A DNA stretch of 34,689 nt from JAWXBG01 sp044375415 (GTDB taxonomy: Bacteria > Bacteroidota > Bacteroidia > Flavobacteriales_D > Sanyastnellaceae), in assembly GCA_044375415.1 (NCBI GenBank), contig JBILMS010000037.1:1-34689 (forward strand), given 5' to 3'. Shown here one piece after another: positions 24,744 through 32,623 of the stretch. The notes beneath the pieces were generated by a model, which was not told the DNA's origin, did not search any database, and saw only the letters and a list, made by a program, of their open reading frames with translations. How positions within the stretch are numbered: the first letter of the stretch is position 1; every line of letters begins with the position of its first letter. The position numbers and the translations under genes were made by a program.

Positions 24744-26425
24744 TGTCACAATACGAAATACTCACTCCGTCAAAAAGATTCTGGCGCTTATTAAAGCCGG
24801 ATAAAAAGGATATTACACAAGTTTACACCTATTCCATTTTTGCGGGATTGGTGAATTTGTCGCTGCCGTTGGGTATACAGGCAATCATAAATCTCATTCA
24901 AGGTGGACAAGTCAATTCTTCATGGATTGTTCTGGTGATCATCGTAATCTTAGGATTAGTTTTTTCCGGACTACTGCAGATTATGCAAATGCGAATCACT
25001 GAAAATTTGCAACAGAAAATATTTACACGTGCCGCTTTCGAATTTGCCTATCGCATCCCACGTATTCGATTGGAAGCCCTTTACAAGCATTACGCACCGG
25101 AACTAATGAACCGTTTTTTCGATATTATCTCAGTGCAAAAAGGCTTATCGAAAATTCTCATCGATTTTTCTTCCGCTGCTCTTCAGGTGATTTTCGGACT
25201 GGTTCTATTGTGCCTCTATCATCCATTTTTCATTATCTTCTCCCTCGTTCTGGTGGCCATTGTTTATGCAATCTTTCGGTTCTCGGGCCGACGCGGATTG
25301 AGCACAAGCCTTGAGGAATCGAAATACAAATACCAAGTTGCACATTGGCTGCAAGAAATTGCACGAACGAATATAAGTTTCAAACTAGCCGGAAGTAGCA
25401 ATTTACCTCTTGAGAAAACAGATGGTTATGTGAAGTCATATCTCGGTGCACGTGAAAGTCACTTTAAAGTACTTGTTGGACAATTTAGTTTACTTATTGT
25501 CTTTAAAGTGCTTGTCGCCACTGGACTTCTATTGATTGGTGGTATTTTGGTGATGAATCAGCAAATGAATATCGGGCAATTTGTTGCAGCAGAGATCATC
25601 ATCCTGCTCATCATGACTTCTGTCGAAAAATTGATTCTAAGTTTAGAATCTGTATACGACATTCTAACCTCGCTAGAAAAAATTGGTCAGGTAACCGACC
25701 TTCCGCTTGAGCGCACAGGAGGTGAAAATATTAATAGTGAAGAATTGAAAGAAGGCATGCAAGTGCAGATGGAGCATGTTACCTTCTCTTATCCGGGTTC
25801 TACAGAGAAAACACTAGATGATTTATGTCTGACCATTAGACCGAGACAAAAGATATGTTTGACGGGAGAAAATGGGTCGGGTAAATCAACCTTACTTCAA
25901 ATACTCGGAGGTCTTTATGAGCCGCAGCACGGGGTCGTTTCTTACAACGATTTACCATTAGGTAATATAAACCTTGATTCTTTCAGGGCGATTGTTGGAG
26001 ACACACTTTCTCAGGAGCAGATTTTCAAAGGTACACTGGTGGAAAATATTTCTACTGCAAGAGATTACATCGATTTTAATAGAGTAAAATCGGTTGCCGA
26101 CTCCTTAGGTTTAACAGAGTTCATCCGTCATTTGCCAAACGGATACAATACAGTCTTAGATCCGGAAGGAAGAAAACTACCGCGAAGTGTCGTTCAAAAA
26201 ATTCTGATTGCAAGAAGTATTGCCGCATCACCTCGTTTGCTTCTTCTTGAAAATACGATGAACCAAATTGAGATAAATGAACGTCACAGAATCATGGACT
26301 TTTTATGCGACCCATCTCAGCCATGGACAATGGTAGCTATTTCGAGTGATCCATATTTTCTGGGGCTTGCAGATCGCGTCATAAATATGGAAAATGGAAA
26401 AATCAATGGAGTGTTTGAAAAGTAA
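24743..26425 (+). CDS. ABC transporter, fused membrane and ATP-binding domains, degenerate ATPase site
   Basis: 560 residues, ABCB/type I secretion-like half-transporter. Residues 20-320 hold the membrane domain with about five or six helices. The nucleotide-binding domain follows from about 345. Walker A is intact (GENGSGKST, 375-383). The signature LSGGQ is LPRSV (479-483). Walker B plus catalytic Glu, normally LLLLDE, is LLLLEN (499-504), so Asp is Glu and the catalytic Glu is Asn. The D-loop is NQIE (507-510). The H-loop His is Ser535 in AISSDP. It should bind ATP but probably hydrolyses it poorly or not at all as a homodimer. No separate normal ATPase gene is nearby. Frame and length are intact, so it is not a pseudogene. 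From memory, similar degenerate proteins occur elsewhere in Bacteroidota beside HlyD and TolC genes. Confidence 0.85.
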   Translation: MSQYEILTPSKRFWRLLKPDKKDITQVYTYSIFAGLVNLSLPLGIQAIINLIQGGQVNSSWIVLVIIVILGLVFSGLLQIMQMRITENLQQKIFTRAAFEFAYRIPRIRLEALYKHYAPELMNRFFDIISVQKGLSKILIDFSSAALQVIFGLVLLCLYHPFFIIFSLVLVAIVYAIFRFSGRRGLSTSLEESKYKYQVAHWLQEIARTNISFKLAGSSNLPLEKTDGYVKSYLGARESHFKVLVGQFSLLIVFKVLVATGLLLIGGILVMNQQMNIGQFVAAEIIILLIMTSVEKLILSLESVYDILTSLEKIGQVTDLPLERTGGENINSEELKEGMQVQMEHVTFSYPGSTEKTLDDLCLTIRPRQKICLTGENGSGKSTLLQILGGLYEPQHGVVSYNDLPLGNINLDSFRAIVGDTLSQEQIFKGTLVENISTARDYIDFNRVKSVADSLGLTEFIRHLPNGYNTVLDPEGRKLPRSVVQKILIARSIAASPRLLLLENTMNQIEINERHRIMDFLCDPSQPWTMVAISSDPYFLGLADRVINMENGKINGVFEK

Positions 26426-26437
26426 GAAGAAAAAAAC

Positions 26438-27790
26438 ATGTTAAACATTTCTCAAAATACAATTCAAGGAAGGGTAAACGAAAAGGGTTACTCGACACTT
26501 GTTCGCGTCAATGGTCGCCGCACCGGAGTCTACCTTCAGCGTTTGGTACTCTCATTTTTTATCATTTTATTTATCTTCATGTTTGTACCATGGACCCAAA
26601 ACGTGCGGGCACGTGGAAAGGTGACAACACTAAAACCCCAGCAGCGTCCGCAAACGATCAACTCGATCATTGCAGGGCGAATTGAAAAGTGGTTCGTTCA
26701 AGAGGGAGATATCGTAAAAGCCGGAGATACAATTTTGTTTATCTCCGAAATAAAGGACGAGTTCTTCGACCCTCAACTACTTGAAAGAACGGACGAACAA
26801 TTGGTGTCAAAAGAGTTATCTGTTTCGTCTTATATGGATAAGGTCAGAGCTTTGGATGCGCAGATAGATGCGATGTCAGATACTCGAGTTTTAAAACTTC
26901 AACAAGCTAAAAACAAATTAAGACAAGCTGATCTGGCTGTTCAAAGTGACAGTATAAATCTTCAGGCTGCTGAACAGGGATACGCCATTGCAAAAGAGCA
27001 GTTGGATCGAATGGAAAAAATGTACAAGGATGGTTTAAAATCCTTGACTGAACTCGAGGGACGCAGAATGAAACTTCAGGAAGCTGAGGCTAAGAAAATT
27101 TCTTCGGAGAACAAGTGGATATCCAGTCAGAATGAGTGGATAAATGCACGCGTTGAAATTTCCTCCATTGAAACTGAATACCGGGATAAAATTTCGAAAG
27201 CAGAATCTGAGAAGTACACAGCTATGTCCTCGATGTACGATGCAGAGGCTGTCGTTACCAAAATGCAAAATCAACGAATGAACTATTCGGTTCGCTCCGG
27301 TTATTACTACATCACTGCCCCGCAAGACGGATTTATCACACGTGCGATTCGTGCAGGTATCGGTGAGACATTGAAGGAGGGTGAACAGATTGTAACGATC
27401 ATGCCGGCTAATTACGACCTGGCTATCGAAATGTATGTGCGTCCGGTGGATCTTCCACTGATGGAGCGTGGTCAGCATGTGCGTATTCAATTTGATGGAT
27501 GGCCTGCGATCGTATTTTCCGGATGGCCTCAAAGTAGTTTCGGAACCTTCGGTGGTACCGTTTTCGCCATTGATAATTACAACAATGAGATTGGCGAGTT
27601 CAGAGTATTGGTAGTTCCCGATCCGAATGACCCACCTTGGCCCGAAAGTTTGAGAATTGGTGGAGGCGCTTACGCAATGTCATTGTTGAAGGACGTTCCG
27701 GTTTACTACGAAATGTGGCGACAAATCAACGGTTTCCCACCGGATTATTACAAAACCAATAATGGCTCAACAAAGGAGGAGAAGAAATGA
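26438..27790 (+). CDS. HlyD-family periplasmic adaptor (membrane fusion protein)
   Basis: 450 residues. A short cytoplasmic N-terminus is followed by one membrane anchor (LVLSFFIILFIFMFVPW, about residues 31-47). Next come the first half of the lipoyl/biotinyl-like domain (NSIIAGRIEKWFVQEGDIVK) and a long coiled coil, about residues 105-275, rich in Gln, Glu and Lys. The second lipoyl half (YYITAPQDGFITRAIRAGIG) and a beta-barrel domain (AIEMYVRPVDLPLMERGQHV) follow. It should bridge the ABC protein and the outer-membrane channel. It starts 12 bp after the ABC gene and overlaps the next gene by 4 bp. Confidence 0.9.
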   Translation: MLNISQNTIQGRVNEKGYSTLVRVNGRRTGVYLQRLVLSFFIILFIFMFVPWTQNVRARGKVTTLKPQQRPQTINSIIAGRIEKWFVQEGDIVKAGDTILFISEIKDEFFDPQLLERTDEQLVSKELSVSSYMDKVRALDAQIDAMSDTRVLKLQQAKNKLRQADLAVQSDSINLQAAEQGYAIAKEQLDRMEKMYKDGLKSLTELEGRRMKLQEAEAKKISSENKWISSQNEWINARVEISSIETEYRDKISKAESEKYTAMSSMYDAEAVVTKMQNQRMNYSVRSGYYYITAPQDGFITRAIRAGIGETLKEGEQIVTIMPANYDLAIEMYVRPVDLPLMERGQHVRIQFDGWPAIVFSGWPQSSFGTFGGTVFAIDNYNNEIGEFRVLVVPDPNDPPWPESLRIGGGAYAMSLLKDVPVYYEMWRQINGFPPDYYKTNNGSTKEEKK

Positions 27791-29220
27791 CGAGATCTGC
27801 ATCATACATACTTATGTGGATACGGTTCGTTGTTGTATCAATGATATGTACTTTATCACCTGCTGTTGGACGAGCTCAATTTTCTACGGAAGATGTTCTT
27901 ACCCTCGAAGCGTTTGTGGACTGGGTAAAGAAAAATCATCCCATGGCCAAGCAGTCGGACCTGCAAACTGTTCGCGGGGAGGCTATAGTTCAAACCGCGC
28001 GAGGTTCTTTTGACCCAAAACTTTGGATGGATCTGGACCAGAAGTATTTTGAAGAGAAGCAGTATTATTCTCATCTCGACGGTGGCTTGAAGATTCCTAC
28101 GTGGTTTGGTGTAGAATTGAACAGTGGGTACGAACAAAACGAAGGTGTTTTCCTCGATCCCGAAAATGGAACACCCGGAGGAGGTCTGTTGTATGCCGGT
28201 GTTTCCTTACCTCTAGGACAAGGTTTGTTTATCGATGAGCGTCGAGCTGTTTTAAGAAAAGCTCGGTTGATGGAACGCGCGACAGTGGAAGAAAGAAAAC
28301 TCATGCTGAACGAGCTGGTCTATGAAGCCGGACAGTCTTGGTATGAATGGTTTAAGGCGTACAATGCATTGTTGATATATCAAGAAGCTTTGGATTTGGC
28401 CCAATTCAGATTCGAAGCAGTGAAGTCTACGGCTGCTTTGGGAGATCGTCCTTATATCGATACTCTGGAAGCAGGCATTCAGGTGCAGACTCGGCAATTT
28501 TATCTGCAGCAGGCTCAGTTGGAGCTGGCCAATGCTCGGGCGCGATTATCGGTGCACCTGTGGGTGGATGGTATTGTTCCCCTTGAAATGGAAGAAAGGG
28601 TCTTGCCTCCCACGTCAGACAAATATCCCGTAGCCATTCTTCCAACCGAACTTTCGTTGATGGATAGTGTGGTGAACAGACATCCCGCATTGAATTTATA
28701 CGAATACACAATTGATCAGTATAAAATTGATCGCAGATGGAGAGCGGAGCAGTTGAAACCGGTATTGGATCTTCAATACAAACCGATCACCGAAGCGGTT
28801 GGATCTGATCCACTGGCAGGATATTCTCCCGAGAATTACAAGTGGGGTGTGGGGTTCAGTATGCCGATTCTTTTGCGGAAGGAAAGAGGTTATTTGAAGA
28901 TGACTGATGTTAAAATCAACGAAGCTGAATTCGGTTTGAACATGAAGGAGGCAGAAGTGGTTTTTAAAGTGCAGCAGTATTTAAATGAATATGCAACCAC
29001 GCGCGATCAGATATCGCTTTTTACGCGAACCACGGTGGATGTGAGTGCACTGTTGGCCGGGGAGCGTGAAATGTTCAACAATGGCGAAAGCTCGCTATTT
29101 ATGGTGAATGCGCGCGAGATGACATATATAGGTGCACGTGTTCAACTGCTCGAAATACAGGTAAAAAATGCCAAATCGGTTTTGGGAGCTTCGTATGCTG
29201 CCGGAATCCTAGGCAACTAA
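27787..29220 (+). CDS. TolC-family outer-membrane efflux channel
   Basis: 477 residues with an N-terminal signal region ending near VGRAQFS. The two-repeat OEP pattern is visible: long helices such as TLEAFVDWVKKNHPMAKQSD, VRGEAIVQTARGSF and LMLNELVYEAGQSWYEWFKA, YNALLIYQEALDLAQFRFEA, and the second half LSLMDSVVNRHPALNLYEYT. Beta strands for the barrel are interspersed (WFGVELNSGYEQNEG, LLYAGVSLPLGQGLFID, WGVGFSMPILLRKERGYLKM). It would form the trimeric exit duct for the ABC/HlyD pair. Its start overlaps the HlyD stop (ATGA), and the TPR gene follows after 11 bp. Confidence 0.88.
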   Translation: MTRSASYILMWIRFVVVSMICTLSPAVGRAQFSTEDVLTLEAFVDWVKKNHPMAKQSDLQTVRGEAIVQTARGSFDPKLWMDLDQKYFEEKQYYSHLDGGLKIPTWFGVELNSGYEQNEGVFLDPENGTPGGGLLYAGVSLPLGQGLFIDERRAVLRKARLMERATVEERKLMLNELVYEAGQSWYEWFKAYNALLIYQEALDLAQFRFEAVKSTAALGDRPYIDTLEAGIQVQTRQFYLQQAQLELANARARLSVHLWVDGIVPLEMEERVLPPTSDKYPVAILPTELSLMDSVVNRHPALNLYEYTIDQYKIDRRWRAEQLKPVLDLQYKPITEAVGSDPLAGYSPENYKWGVGFSMPILLRKERGYLKMTDVKINEAEFGLNMKEAEVVFKVQQYLNEYATTRDQISLFTRTTVDVSALLAGEREMFNNGESSLFMVNAREMTYIGARVQLLEIQVKNAKSVLGASYAAGILGN

Positions 29221-29231
29221 AATATTCAATC

Positions 29232-30503
29232 ATGGAAACAAACAGCTTATTTACCGGTATTTTCCGAACTTCAACTATTTTGATGTTTGCACTTTTGTTT
29301 TGTTTTCCGCATGCAACCGATGCACAGACATCGAACCGTGTGACTGCTGTTCGTTATGTCCAAGAGGGAGATAATTTTCTGGCAGTAGGGAATTGGGAAC
29401 AGGCGATTCTTTCTTATACCACCGCTATACAGGTCGATGGCACTTACACGGAAGCATACCTAAAAAGAGCGAGGTTATATGAAAAGATGGGAAGGCATCG
29501 TGAGTCGATAGCTGATTACAATTTTGCCATCAAATTGAATCCCTATCTTGAATTTTTGTATGATGAACGTTCACACGTTAGACTCTTGGCGATGGATTAC
29601 ATTGGGTCTATGGAGGACATCAATAAGGCCATTTCACTCAATCCTACTAAAGATGAATACCTCGATCGAAGGGCCACGGATTTTTTGATGATGGGCGAAT
29701 ACGATAAAGCACTGGCGGATATGGACACCCTCTTGAAGCACGATTATCACAAGGAGAATGTATATCAAAAGATGGCGATTACATACATGAAAGCCGGAGA
29801 ACACGTTAAGTCGCAAGAGGCTATTGATTCAGCTTTGAGTATCAATTCCTCGTCTGCGGTTACGTTTGACCTGATGGGCATCATGAGCATGTATCAGGAA
29901 GAATATGATGAAGCCCTCGATAATTTCACGGAGGCGATCAAGTTGGATCCCGGTTTTGGAGTGGCTTATTACAACAGGGCAGTAGTTTACAGGTTGATGG
30001 GCGAAACGAAATTAGCGGAAGAAGATATCACGAGAGCCATCGAGGTATCGCATTCGTTGGAGAATGCCTATTTTATGCGTGCTCTTATTAAAAAAGACTT
30101 AGGAGATTTAGAAGGGGCATTGAGCGACTACGACAAGGCCAACGCAGCGAATGGCGAATACACCGAGGTTCTGTTTAATCGCGCATACACATTAAAGTTG
30201 ATGGGAGACTATGATGCGGCGTTAAGTGATGTTGAATCTCTTGTAGTGCTAGAACCTGAGAATCCTGCGAACTGGAATCTCAAGGGTAATATAAGTTTGT
30301 TGTACGGAGAATACAATGACGCAATAGAGGCCTATTCGGAGGCTATATCACTAGATGCACAATACGCAGAGGCATATTACAACCGCGGATTGGCTTATGT
30401 AATGTCGCATAGACCTTTGCAGGGTTGTCCCGATTTTGTGGTTAGTTTAGACTTAGGATATGAAGCAGCCGACAAGCTAAAGGGTCATTTCTGCGGATTG
30501 TAG
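29232..30503 (+). CDS. secreted tetratricopeptide-repeat protein
   Basis: 423 residues. An N-terminal signal peptide (TSTILMFALLFCFPHATDAQ) is followed by about eleven TPR units of 34 residues from residue 38 to the end, for example AILSYTTAIQVDGTYTEAYL, ALDNFTEAIKLDPGFGVAYY and AIEAYSEAISLDAQYAEAYY. TPR solenoids bind other proteins. In the periplasm it could hold together or stabilise the export complex encoded just upstream, but that is inference from operon position only. It is the last gene before the terminator at 30533-30567. Confidence 0.88.
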   Translation: METNSLFTGIFRTSTILMFALLFCFPHATDAQTSNRVTAVRYVQEGDNFLAVGNWEQAILSYTTAIQVDGTYTEAYLKRARLYEKMGRHRESIADYNFAIKLNPYLEFLYDERSHVRLLAMDYIGSMEDINKAISLNPTKDEYLDRRATDFLMMGEYDKALADMDTLLKHDYHKENVYQKMAITYMKAGEHVKSQEAIDSALSINSSSAVTFDLMGIMSMYQEEYDEALDNFTEAIKLDPGFGVAYYNRAVVYRLMGETKLAEEDITRAIEVSHSLENAYFMRALIKKDLGDLEGALSDYDKANAANGEYTEVLFNRAYTLKLMGDYDAALSDVESLVVLEPENPANWNLKGNISLLYGEYNDAIEAYSEAISLDAQYAEAYYNRGLAYVMSHRPLQGCPDFVVSLDLGYEAADKLKGHFCGL

Positions 30504-30532
30504 AAATCTACCTTTGGAGAATACAAAATAAA

Positions 30533-30567
30533 AAAACCGGAGTCACATTGTTTATGAGTCCGGTTTT
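30533..30567 (+). terminator. rho-independent terminator of the export operon
   Basis: The stem AAAACCGGA pairs with TCCGGTTTT, continued by TCA/TGA after a single G-G mismatch, with a 9-base loop. It ends in TTTT, 30 bp after the TPR gene stop. A-tract and T-tract flanks mean it may also serve the lysine-rich gene coming from the other side. Confidence 0.85.
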
Positions 30568-30591
30568 GAGAATGAATTTTTGAGCTACTAG

Positions 30592-30699
30592 CTACCAATC
30601 ACTTTTACCTTTTTTCGCTTTTTTCGCCTCTCTTTTTTCCTTCAAGCTTTTGGTAGGTTCCTTCTTTGCTTCTTTTTTAACGCTTTTTTCTTTTGCCAT
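30592..30699 (-). CDS. small lysine-rich protein (35 residues)
   Basis: ATG 30699 to TAG 30592. The product begins MAKEKSVKKEAKKEPTKSLK and continues EKREAKKAKKGKSDW; about 40 percent of residues are Lys. I recall small proteins of the same style (MAK...PTKSLKEKR..KK.KK) in other Flavobacteria-like genomes, where they are usually hypothetical. The very basic composition suggests nucleic-acid or ribosome binding, but that is inference. It stands alone between the convergent TPR gene and the divergent arsR gene. Confidence 0.6.
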   Translation of the reverse strand: MAKEKSVKKEAKKEPTKSLKEKREAKKAKKGKSDW

Positions 30700-30880
30700 A
30701 GTGATATGAGATTGGTTACAATGGTTTTCTTTGGATAGGGTAAAAGTAGGTGTATTTTTTTATTCGGCAAGACCCGTTGGAGAGAAAGATTTGAATGCCA
30801 ACAGATGAAAACCGAAGTTTCTCATGTTTCAAAGAACGGTTGCGGATAAAATCAGTTTACAATGATTTTCTGGTCAATTG

Positions 30881-30912
30881 TTCATTAGTTTATATATTTG
30901 TGAACTAATGAA
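30881..30912 (+). promoter_or_regulatory. arsR-MFS promoter inside a perfect operator-like inverted repeat
   Basis: TTCATTAGTT (30881-30890) and AACTAATGAA (30903-30912) are exact reverse complements, 12 bp apart. The -7 box TATATTTG (30893-30900) lies between them and the arsR ATG is 5 bp after the second arm. A protein bound here would block transcription, which fits autorepression by the ArsR-type product. Confidence 0.7.
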
Positions 30913-30917
30913 CTAAT

Positions 30918-31241
30918 ATGGACAAACGGATATTTGAATTGCAAGCCGAAATATGCAAGGCCTTGGGAAATCCTCTTCGACTGGAAATTATTGAAATACT
31001 TGGTAAAAGAGAGTTGTGTTTCAGCGATATTTTGGAAGAAACAGGAGGTTTGAAATCTACTCTTTCTCAGCAACTATCTATAATGGTCGATAAGGGAATT
31101 CTTAAATCTCGCAAGGATAGTAGGTGTGTTTACTTCATGTTGTCTTCGCCCAAAGTTGCCAAAGCCTGCTCCTTGATGAGAGAAGTTTTGGTAGAAAATG
31201 CCAAAAAGCGAAATTTGATTATGCAATCGGCACTTCAATGA
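30918..31241 (+). CDS. ArsR/SmtB-family transcriptional regulator
   Basis: 107 residues, a winged helix-turn-helix of normal ArsR length: AEICKALGNPLRLEIIEILG, then ELCFSDILEETGGLKSTLSQ, QLSIMVDKGILKSRKDSRCV, YFMLSSP. The position of the classic metal motif ELCVCDL reads ELCFSDI, keeping only the first Cys (Cys34). Other Cys are at 13, in SRCVYF and in KACSLM. A metal or metalloid sensor using a different site, or a non-metal sensor, is possible. Its promoter lies inside a perfect inverted repeat. The stop overlaps the MFS start by 4 bp. Confidence 0.88.
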   Translation: MDKRIFELQAEICKALGNPLRLEIIEILGKRELCFSDILEETGGLKSTLSQQLSIMVDKGILKSRKDSRCVYFMLSSPKVAKACSLMREVLVENAKKRNLIMQSALQ

Positions 31242-32623
31242 AACAAGTACAACTCGGTTTAAAGGAGAACTGGAAACAGTTTACACTTTTGATAATTGTG
31301 AATGCATTTGTAGGGGGCATGGTGGGATTGGAGCGAAGTATATTGCCTCAGATAGCCCAGGAAGAATTTGGCATTGCGGCTAAGACAGCAGTTTTATCAT
31401 TCATTGTTGTTTTCGGAATTACCAAAGCTCTTACCAATTATTTTACCGGAACATTAGCCAATCGCTTTGGAAGGAGAAAATTATTGATACTTGGTTGGGT
31501 CGTTGGAATACCGGTACCATTTATATTGATGATGGCGAATGATTGGAATTGGATAGTGGCTGCCAACGTGCTATTGGGAGTGAATCAAGGTCTCACATGG
31601 TCATCCACTGTAGTCATGAAAATAGATTTGGTAGGCGAGAAGCAACGTGGATTTGCGATGGGACTAAATGAATTTGCAGGATATCTGGCAGTTGCTGCAG
31701 TAGCATTTCTAACAGGATATATAGCCGGCGAATATGGCGTAAGGCCATATCCCTTTTACATTGGATTTGCGCTACTCGGTTTGGGATTATTCATGAGTAT
31801 TTTTCTAATTCGCGATACCGGACATCACGTGGCTATGGAATCTGCAACTAGTGCTGTCCCTAGATTGAAAAATGTGTTTTGGGACACCACGCTGTTTGAT
31901 AGAAACTTGGGATCAGTTACTCAAGCAGGATTAGTAAACAATCTCAACGACGGCATGGTCTGGGGTCTGTTTCCAATATTGCTATTTCAAAAGGGTTTTT
32001 CCTTGGCTCAGATCGGAATGATAACAGCTATTTATCCTGCTGTTTGGGGATTAGGTCAATTGTTCACAGGAAAGATGTCGGATTATTACTGCAAAAAGAG
32101 CATGTTGTTTTGGGGAATGTTTTTGCAAGGCATGGCCCTTCTAATGCTAGTTTTTGCGGATACTTTTTTGCACTACACACTACTATCAATCGTTTTAGGT
32201 TTTGGAACCGCGATGGTATATCCTACTTTTTTGGCTACCGTTGCAGAGAATACACATCCCCAAGATCGAGCGAAGAGTATGGGTATTTTCAGGTTGTGGC
32301 GAGATCTGGGTTACGCTATTGGCGCCGTTCTTACCGGCATCATTGCCGATGTATTTGGTATAAATTCTTCGGTGATTGTAATTGGAATCTTGACTTTATC
32401 ATCTGCAATTTTTTTGGAAAGAAGGATGCGTTGTCTCACCGATTCACCCAAACTCACTGATTGGTTGACCGGACGAAATAGTAAAAAGAAATGTAAACAT
32501 GCAGAAATCAATTCGAGCTTCGTTTCATCCACCTTATGCCACCCGACTAGACGGGTGGCAGAAATGCCAAAAATCAACGAATTACAAAGCGTCCTGATGA
32601 GTTCTGCAATTCCGGAATCGTGA
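31238..32623 (+). CDS. MFS transporter
   Basis: 461 residues from ATG 31238 (MKQVQLGLKENWKQFTLLII), chosen because it overlaps the arsR stop as ATGA and directly precedes helix 1; the frame is open further upstream only inside arsR. Twelve membrane helices are expected. The MFS loop 2-3 signature is GTLANRFGRRKLLILG, and its C-half counterpart is GKMSDYYCKKSMLFWG. The substrate is unknown; pairing with ArsR suggests efflux of a toxic ion or compound. After helix 12 (about residue 405) comes a tail of some 55 residues (LTDSPKLTDW onward) that contains a palindromic repeat and runs 50 bp into the opposing T9SS gene. This tail is probably not functional. Confidence 0.87.
   Translation: MKQVQLGLKENWKQFTLLIIVNAFVGGMVGLERSILPQIAQEEFGIAAKTAVLSFIVVFGITKALTNYFTGTLANRFGRRKLLILGWVVGIPVPFILMMANDWNWIVAANVLLGVNQGLTWSSTVVMKIDLVGEKQRGFAMGLNEFAGYLAVAAVAFLTGYIAGEYGVRPYPFYIGFALLGLGLFMSIFLIRDTGHHVAMESATSAVPRLKNVFWDTTLFDRNLGSVTQAGLVNNLNDGMVWGLFPILLFQKGFSLAQIGMITAIYPAVWGLGQLFTGKMSDYYCKKSMLFWGMFLQGMALLMLVFADTFLHYTLLSIVLGFGTAMVYPTFLATVAENTHPQDRAKSMGIFRLWRDLGYAIGAVLTGIIADVFGINSSVIVIGILTLSSAIFLERRMRCLTDSPKLTDWLTGRNSKKKCKHAEINSSFVSSTLCHPTRRVAEMPKINELQSVLMSSAIPES
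32538..32559. repeat. palindromic repeat GCCACCCG...CGGGTGGC
   Basis: A perfect 8-bp stem around ACTAGA, inside the 3' end of the MFS reading frame. A related palindrome lies at 34638-34659. Confidence 0.75.

Noticed and set aside
27035..27532. 165-codon minus-strand frame inside the HlyD gene
   Set aside because: Antisense shadow of a well-supported adaptor gene.
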